Source of the DNA: Hirundichthys speculiger
Lineage: Eukaryota > Chordata > Actinopteri > Beloniformes > Exocoetidae
Reading direction: 5' to 3'
Assembly: GCA_018398805.1 (NCBI GenBank)
Contig: JAGFBZ010000900.1
Span: forward strand, 2,046,001 to 2,110,000
DNA length: 64,000 bases
Shown here: piece after piece, positions 57,919-64,000 of the stretch
Position numbering within the stretch: position 1 is the first letter of the stretch
Layout: each line of letters starts with the position of its first letter
Notes under the pieces: model-generated
What the model was told of the DNA's origin: nothing
Databases searched by the model: none
Seen by the model: only the letters and a program-made list of their open reading frames with translations
Program-made: the position numbers and the translations under genes

Positions 57919-58045
57919 AAATGAAGAAACATCATTATTTGGCCCATAAATACTAGCTACTGTTATTTGTGTGCTGTCTGTAGTTATATTAATAATTATG
58001 AATCCCCCCCCTCAGGATCTGTGATCGTATCACCAACTTTTTAAG

Positions 58046-58650
58046 ATAAGGAGAGGAGCAATGGCCTGCTTCCCTAGATATAGCCTAACAGGAACAAATA
58101 CGTAGCTTCGAAGTGAGCAAACCAAACTGACTACTGACAAATGTTTGTGCCTGTGCTAGTTGTGTTCCAAACACTTCTTTTAACAGATTTAATAACTTTG
58201 ATGTATTCTGACTATGCCAACAAGCAAAGAAAAAAGGTATTCACCCAGTAATTCACAAAACAGAAAGTCAGTGTGTCCACATGTGGGCTCACTACAGCTT
58301 TGTGTTCCCAAAATGCATTGCAAAAAATACTGTTAAACTACTGTTTTCTTCCCCCTGAACAAGAAACTCTTAAAAATGCTGTTATAATCAGTTTATTTCA
58401 CCTCACCTGCTAAAATAAGACAGTAATGCTCTGCATTTGAATATAGCAGGATCATACTGTGGAAATTTCGCTGTAAATTAACAGCAATTTTAAATGATGT
58501 TGCCATCTATTGGAATCAACTCTCCATGGAGCAAAACAAAATTAAAGACTTGTCTTTTTTTTTACTCAAATGCTTTTAATTAAGTCATCTCTTTATTGAT
58601 TTTGTGTAATTTTTAGTTTCTTATATTAAACGTGCCTGCATCCTTTTCTT
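58046..58650. other. Gene-free stretch
   Basis: Up to about 58140 the sequence may be further 5' L1; beyond that nothing is recognised. Confidence 0.4.
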
Positions 58651-58651
58651 A

Positions 58652-59018
58652 CAGTCATGGAAAAAATTATTAGACCACCCTTGTTTTCTTTCAGCTTCTT
58701 GTTCATTTTAATGCCTGGTACAACTAAAGGTACATTTGTTTGGACAAACATAACGATAACCACAAAGATTGCTCATAAGAGTTTTATGTAAGAGCTGATA
58801 TCTTACCATTTTCCATGGTTTTCTTGATTATAACCTAAATCACTTAAGTTTTTACATCAAAAGCTATGGCGTTGTACTGCCAAAAACACTGCTTTTATGC
58901 ATTCAGTGTTTTCTTTTCTGTCTGTTTTAGTCACATGATGACGTTTAGTGGTACCAGGTATTAAAATGAACAAGAAAGTGAAGAAAAAATGGTGGTCTAA
59001 TAATTTTTTCCATGACTG
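58652..59018. mobile_element. Tc1/mariner-type MITE, 367 bp
   Basis: The left end is CAGTCATGGAAAAAATTATT and the right end, reverse-complemented, is the same (CAGTCATGGAAAAAATTATT) continuing agaccacc on both sides. TA flanks each end (58650-58651, 59019-59020). The interior is AT-rich and noncoding. The ends are almost identical over about 30 bp. Confidence 0.93.
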
Positions 59019-59020
59019 TA

Positions 59021-61195
59021 TATACTTATAATGGCACTCTTGATTTAATTAATTTATGTTCTTTTTTCATCTTCATACCTTTGGGTTGCCCTTTTTGGTA
59101 TGATACGTGCAATACAAATAAACTTGCCTTGACTTGTTTTGCCTTGTTTAAGATATTTGTAAAAGTGAGCTGAATTAATAATATCACACCCTGACAAGCT
59201 ATCAAACGATGTCAAAATGTACCTGCTATCATAGCTTATTGCAGTAGTGCCACCATAACATTAAAATGGAGATCTTTGAGACTGACGCTTTAATCTGCCA
59301 GCCAAGTTGTATTTTTAGCAGCATAATAAAATAACAAAACTTAGCATGGAAACAGGTCAACTCAGAAAACAAGGAAGCTTCATCTTAAATTATAATAAAT
59401 CATCTCTCTTAAGACCTCTCTTGTATATTAACTCTGCAGTTTAGACAAATGAAGGGCTCAAAAAGCATAAGAGGATTTGCAGCCAAAACTGCTTAAAGGT
59501 AAATAATGATCATAATAGTAATAAACTAGAACACTTCCATTACACTTAAATCTTGAGTTACACATTTGTACCTTCAGGTTAACCTGAAACACAGGACATC
59601 TCTGTCTCCTTGTCCCGCTGTGGGACTGCCACTGCTACTGTCCGCCTGAAAGAAGAGGCGAAGAGCAAAAATGTCAATGAGTTTATTGATATCGGTGACA
59701 TCACCCATCAAAATTAGGTTACTCTCACATGAAAACTTGTTGCAAGCTTCCGTCTGTGCCACCGCTTTAGCAAGAACCTTCCTTTAAGCCGTTCCACCGT
59801 CCAGCTTCTGATCTTCTGTTTACCACATGTGTGAAAAACGTAATGTAATGTCCACCTCACTGCCACACCTGCTCACACACACGTCTTGTGTGCGCTGTGT
59901 ACTTGCTGCTGTGTCGCTACTTGCGACGGTGTACTCAGTGCAGACAGACAAATAAATTCCGACAAAAAGGAAAGTGTTTTTGAAACTGAACCACACAGCT
60001 ACAGGCTTTGGTTTTAGCATTAGCACTCTCCCTCCACATCAAGAAAGAAAAATTAGTTTTCTAACTTACAGTTGGGGGTGAGACATACCCACATGGGGAA
60101 CACAAGAACATTTGCGCAGTACTCATATGAGTAATGAGGGTACCTGAGCAGGGTCAATGTGGCATTTTTGCACTAACAGTACCCACCATTAGCAAGTGCC
60201 AGGTAGTCCCTTAGAGCCCCCTGCACAGTATTAACTTACTGTGGGGGCCACTGGGCTGGGAAAGTGGTAATCAGAGAATTTAGCCCTCTGTGTAGAGTGC
60301 ACGTGGCTGCATGGTGCTTGTGTAACGTATGTGTGCTATGTTTCTAGGGTGGAATGCATTCACACATGCAGCGGCATGAATTAAGCGGAACAATGGACGC
60401 TGAGCTGTGACAGCAGCAGCTGTCAGCATTGTGGTGGGCATGATGTATGAGCTCATCCGCCACTGTGAGACCCCTCTCTCCAGAGGGAAGAGGAGTGATC
60501 CAACGTCACTGGCAATCCCTCTCCTGTCCAATTCTCATCTTAAATTAGTTTCTCCTTTTATTGTTTTTCATTGAGTTCAGCTTGAATTACTTGTCTTTCT
60601 TCTTCGTCAATACACCGGCGAAGATGGAGTCTGCTCTAGTTTTCATCCATGCATCCATTATCTATGCCCGCTTAATCCTTTTTTTTTTTTGTGCTAATGT
60701 GAAGGGTGAGCGTGTCCTTCACCAGTCCTCTCTGGCAGTAAATTTTAATATCTTTATTAACATCTTAAATCCTGATTCTGTCAAAGAGGACTAAAGAACA
60801 CCAGCAGTGAGACATTCAAAGACAAGACAATTAAACAGAGATGACAGTGAGGGTGTGGTGTGTGCTGAGTTGTGGGGTGTGAGGGGGTAGTGGATTGTGT
60901 TGTGATACATAAAAGACTTATTAGATAATATATCGAAAGTACAGAAAGCTACTAAAAAAAAAACTGGGTGACCATAATAACCATAATAAAGAACATGCCT
61001 CCATACTAACAATGAAGTCACTTAGTCAAGTGTACTTAGTCATTGTGGTGTAGTAGTGGTAATGAACTCACCTCCAAATGTTTAATTCATAACAGTCACA
61101 TGAAGAATGTAAAACTAATATAAATGTATCCACTCATACATGCTTAAGCCTATTCATATATGATGATATAGTACACACAAATAAACGTAGGCCTA
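59021..61195. other. Gene-free stretch
   Basis: No gene is recognised. A short (CATCC)-family fragment (catccatgcatccattatc and gcccgcttaatcc) lies at 60640-60680 and is broken off by a T-run. Frames at 59820-60026 and 60280-60531 have no domains. Confidence 0.45.
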
Positions 61196-61197
61196 TA

Positions 61198-61943
61198 CAG
61201 TGGTACCTCTACTTACGAACGTCTACATACAGAATATTCAGGTTACGACACGTCTCAACGGGAAAATACTGCCTCTTGTTATAAAAGAAATATCAGGATA
61301 CGAAAGGCAAAAATACTGTACGCGCTGCTATTCGCAGCTCCCAGAGTTTACCGAACGTAAACATACTTGTAGCTGCTCTGCCATTGGCTATCAGCTAGCA
61401 TCTTCCTGGCTATCAGCTAGCATCTTCCTGGCATCCCATTGACATTTTAGGAAAATTCCATGAAGTTTCCGAATTTGTTGAAAAGAATCACCCAGAAAAA
61501 GTGTTTACTAGTCGGGCTATTGCTGATTATTATAATGTTTGTCTTGCACATTTTCGAAGGATTGTTAAAAGCCGACAAAAGCAAACGTCCTTGGATCGGT
61601 TCTTTACAAAACGTCAGGCAAAAACCACTGCTGAGAGTGAGAAGGTGACGACGAAAGCAGTTAAAAGGTAAATGAACATAATTTTTATTCTTTTCTTTAT
61701 TCTTTGTTTTTTATTATGTACAACTCTCATGTTATGTTTATTGTGCAGTAATCTAATGGTAACATGTATTTGTTATGTGTTTTGATCCATTTTTATGATT
61801 TATAAAAACATTTATGTCTGAATTTTTGGGGGGCTTGGAACGGATTAGAGCATTTACATGGAAAATGCGTCTCTACTTACAGAATTTTCAGGTTAAGAAA
61901 CTACTTCCTGAACCAATTAATTATGTAAATAGAGGTAACACTG
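61198..61943 (+). mobile_element. Tigger/pogo element, 746-bp deletion derivative
   Basis: The left end is CAGTGGTACCTCTACTTACG and the right end, reverse-complemented, CAGTGTTACCTCTATTTACA. TA flanks both sides (61196-61197, 61944-61945). A subterminal tacagaat.ttcaggtta motif occurs in both end regions (61227-61246 and 61879-61896). The middle keeps only the C-terminal end of the transposase. A 22-bp tandem duplication (ctatcagctagcatcttcct) is at 61387-61430. Confidence 0.9.
61450..61671 (+). pseudogene. Tigger/pogo transposase C-terminal fragment
   Basis: In one frame the plus strand reads EKVFTSRAIADYYNVCLAHF, RRIVKSRQKQTSLDRFFTKR and QAKTTAESEKVTTKAVKR, ending at a TAA near 61669. RQKQTSLDRFF is the motif that closes Tigger/jerky-type transposases (R-Q-x-T-L-D-x-F-F). 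The DNA-binding CENP-B-like and DDE parts are absent. It cannot be active. Confidence 0.85.
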
Positions 61944-61945
61944 TA

Positions 61946-64000
61946 CACACATTCACACATGTGCACACATTCACAGACATACGTGTAAACAGAAATCCAT
62001 ATAATTACCCATGTGTACATTTTCCAACTTTATCATCTATACCGTGAAGCAACAGTTAAAATATATAATAAAAGATGAAGAATTCTTATTCTGAGCAATG
62101 TTTATGTATGAATACAAATATGCTTTTGTATACCTAAACATAGAAGTTTACAAAAATGTACATATGTATTCGTAATTCTCTGCATGCATGCCACATCTAA
62201 ATATATACAAGTATGCACATATCTAGATAAACACTCCTATGATTATTAGAATATCAATGTTGGCAAAGAAAGGTATTTTTGGGCTGCGGTTAAACCAGAA
62301 AACCATAAAAAACCAGAATAAGAGCGATTATGTCAATAATATCTGTTACTACTGCTATTGAAGGTGACCAAAGTACTGAAGAAATTGTCACCACTATTAC
62401 CATCACCACCATCATTATCTTAGTCTGTCTCAAATCTTCCCACAGGTGTGAAAACGCCCGCCAACTCCCACCCCCCAGGACCAGACTGGCCCCCGGGGCA
62501 TACGTCCACCGACGGGGGAGGGGCAGGTAATGGCACCCAGAAGGCCAGAAGCACAACGAGGCCATCGTGTTAATGTGCTGCCAGCTGGCCACACGTGAGT
62601 CAAAAACCACAGAGGAAGAGTCACATCTGTGTAGCTGACAGGATGAGAGCTTTCTCTTTGTGCAGAAGACTTAGATCAAGCCCATGGGACACGATAAAAA
62701 AAGAGAATGCTGACAAAAAGGGAAATTAGAAGAACTCACGCGACTGAAAATGAAATATATTCCTCGCAGGCCAAAGTTGCTGATGCACTGTGTGTTTTGC
62801 CTCTTTCTTATTCTAGTGTTTCTTGTTCTTCAGAGAAGTAAATCTGCATAAAAGAAATAAAGTTTCTCGCATAAGTTTTGCTCAGTGAGGTTACAGTTGT
62901 TCACAATCATTTCCTCAGCCCCCCCAGACAGCTCTGCACAGGGAACGCACAGTGCTTGTACACTCAACGCTTCTGAGATAAAGTTCAGAAGCGGGAGATG
63001 TGTTTCCTAACAGCCTTTTACGTAAGACCCACTGAAGTGCATGGTGCAATCACCCCTTTGATCCCTTTATGGCTGCCCATTCTGTCTCCATGAATTGTAA
63101 TTCACATAATTCACATAATTTATACACTGTGATGTCAACAGGCCCCCATGTCTGACATGAGCATAAATCAAGGAGCAGTTCACTGTTTGGACGACGGCTG
63201 CTGAATACAAGCCATTTTTAAAGAACTGCGGTAATGTATGGACCTAACCAGTGTCCGTGCACTCGCACAGAGCCGATTATCAAGCATGACAGGCTCGCAT
63301 AAGTATGGTTTATACTGCTATTTTAAGCATAGCCATGTTTACATCAATCAGCTAAGCGTGCGACCTTCAACGTCAGTACGTCATTTGTTGTACAGGGATC
63401 TAAAATAAAAACAGAGCTCTTTCTTTTTTTTCTTTTTTGTTCTTGTTTTTTTTTTGAGGATATAACATCTTCAAAAATGCTATAATTACCAGCAGTGATA
63501 GTTTTAAGTCTTCTTTAATACAGCATTCTGCGCCTTATTTATATTTTAGCCCCACTGACAGTAAAGTTTACATAAAGCAGGACGCTGCAGGGCAACGCTA
63601 CCTTCAGAAGCAGAGGTTGCAGTATTGGCATACTCTGTATCAGATCAAATAAATCACCTGTATTAAATCTTTCCTCCCTTCTTCCAATGTGACAGGCAGC
63701 ATTTTGAGAGCCTCTAAAGTAGCCACTAAAAGCTGCTGTAACTCAGAGAGTCAGAGAGCAAAGACATGTTTGAATAACTAAGAATAATTGCATGACATCT
63801 TCCTTCAAAAGTCTAGCAACTGCCCTGCTACGGCTCACGCTGAAAGACACAAACAGAAAAACCAATAAAACGCAGGTCTCAGGAGGATGAGATGATGCTA
63901 AATGCATTACCTAATTCTCTCCGAGGTGACCAACCTGCCACGTATTCATGCAGAGAAAGAAATAGTTACCAAAGGTCAGCATCCGTCGTGAGTAAATGCA
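61946..64000. other. Gene-free stretch
   Basis: No gene is recognised. Positions 62440-62540 are C/G-rich with overlapping short frames on both strands. T-runs lie at 63421-63456. The last kilobase is nonrepetitive. Confidence 0.45.

Larger units (their letters stand above)
55690..58045 (-). mobile_element. L1-clade LINE, degraded, minus strand
   Basis: Read on the minus strand the order is endonuclease (57918-57526), then a reverse-transcriptase segment SLILKPGKDPTSPSSYLPLS (56839-56657), then DVADILLFLQ and INSFSNISDYTVNWSKS (56269-56030), then NINISPKLSELVK and LFSIIPIKPPLSWF (56020-55850). This is an L1-type arrangement. At the catalytic box the expected Y-A-D-D reads D-V-A-D, and many stops and shifts are present. 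The 5' part and ORF1 are missing. A 20-bp triplication lies at 56639-56698. Confidence 0.85.

Overview
The window reads as nuclear DNA of a ray-finned (teleost) fish. The evidence is AT-rich, stop-dense sequence with no long multi-exon host gene, together with a very characteristic set of teleost repeats: L2/Maui-type and L1-type LINE fragments, Tc1/mariner, pogo/Tigger, hAT, PIF-like and piggyBac-like DNA transposons, tRNA-derived SINEs, (CATCC)n-ended repeats, solo LTRs and long tetranucleotide arrays. I cannot name the species.

Layout. 1-9.4 kb: single-copy-looking DNA, then an L2 LINE copy split by a 2.6-kb hAT transposon that carries a 27-bp minisatellite, then a pogo-like element with TA duplications. 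9.4-17.5 kb: a CpG-rich patch, a 183-bp hAT MITE and long gene-free stretches. 17.5-20.1 kb: a Tc1-like remnant followed by a second, better preserved L2 copy. 22-30.5 kb: a series of DNA transposons with clean boundaries (606-bp and 1174-bp hAT-type elements with perfect 8-bp duplications, a 907-bp Tc1-like element) and a solo LTR nested in a hAT-like remnant. 30.5-41 kb: mostly featureless, with SINEs, a PIF-like MITE and other repeats. 41-44.5 kb: a (CTAT)n array, a second 27-bp minisatellite whose unit is palindromic, a broken hAT transposase and a long hairpin. 45.8-52.3 kb: the most unusual part. It is relatively CpG-rich and holds an intact 156-codon reading frame for a single-pass membrane/coiled-coil protein inside a retroposon-like unit, two broken THAP-domain exons, a piggyBac 5' end, and an acidic-protein first exon with a CCAAT/YY1-type promoter. 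53.9-58 kb: a (CATCC)-family repeat invaded by an LTR, itself invaded by a hAT-like element that contains a SINE, then a degraded L1. 58.6-62 kb: a Tc1/mariner MITE and a Tigger/pogo deletion derivative. The last 2 kb hold no recognisable gene.

No ordinary host gene can be assembled, so the window is probably intergenic or deep intronic. Nearly all coding traces are transposon proteins inactivated by stops, frameshifts or internal deletions. The exception worth attention is the intact membrane-protein frame at 46455-46925 (minus strand), whose family I do not recognise. Coordinates of transposons with terminal repeats and target-site duplications were read base by base; LINE, SINE and unclassified repeat limits are approximate. 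Family assignments rest on motif recognition, not on database searches.
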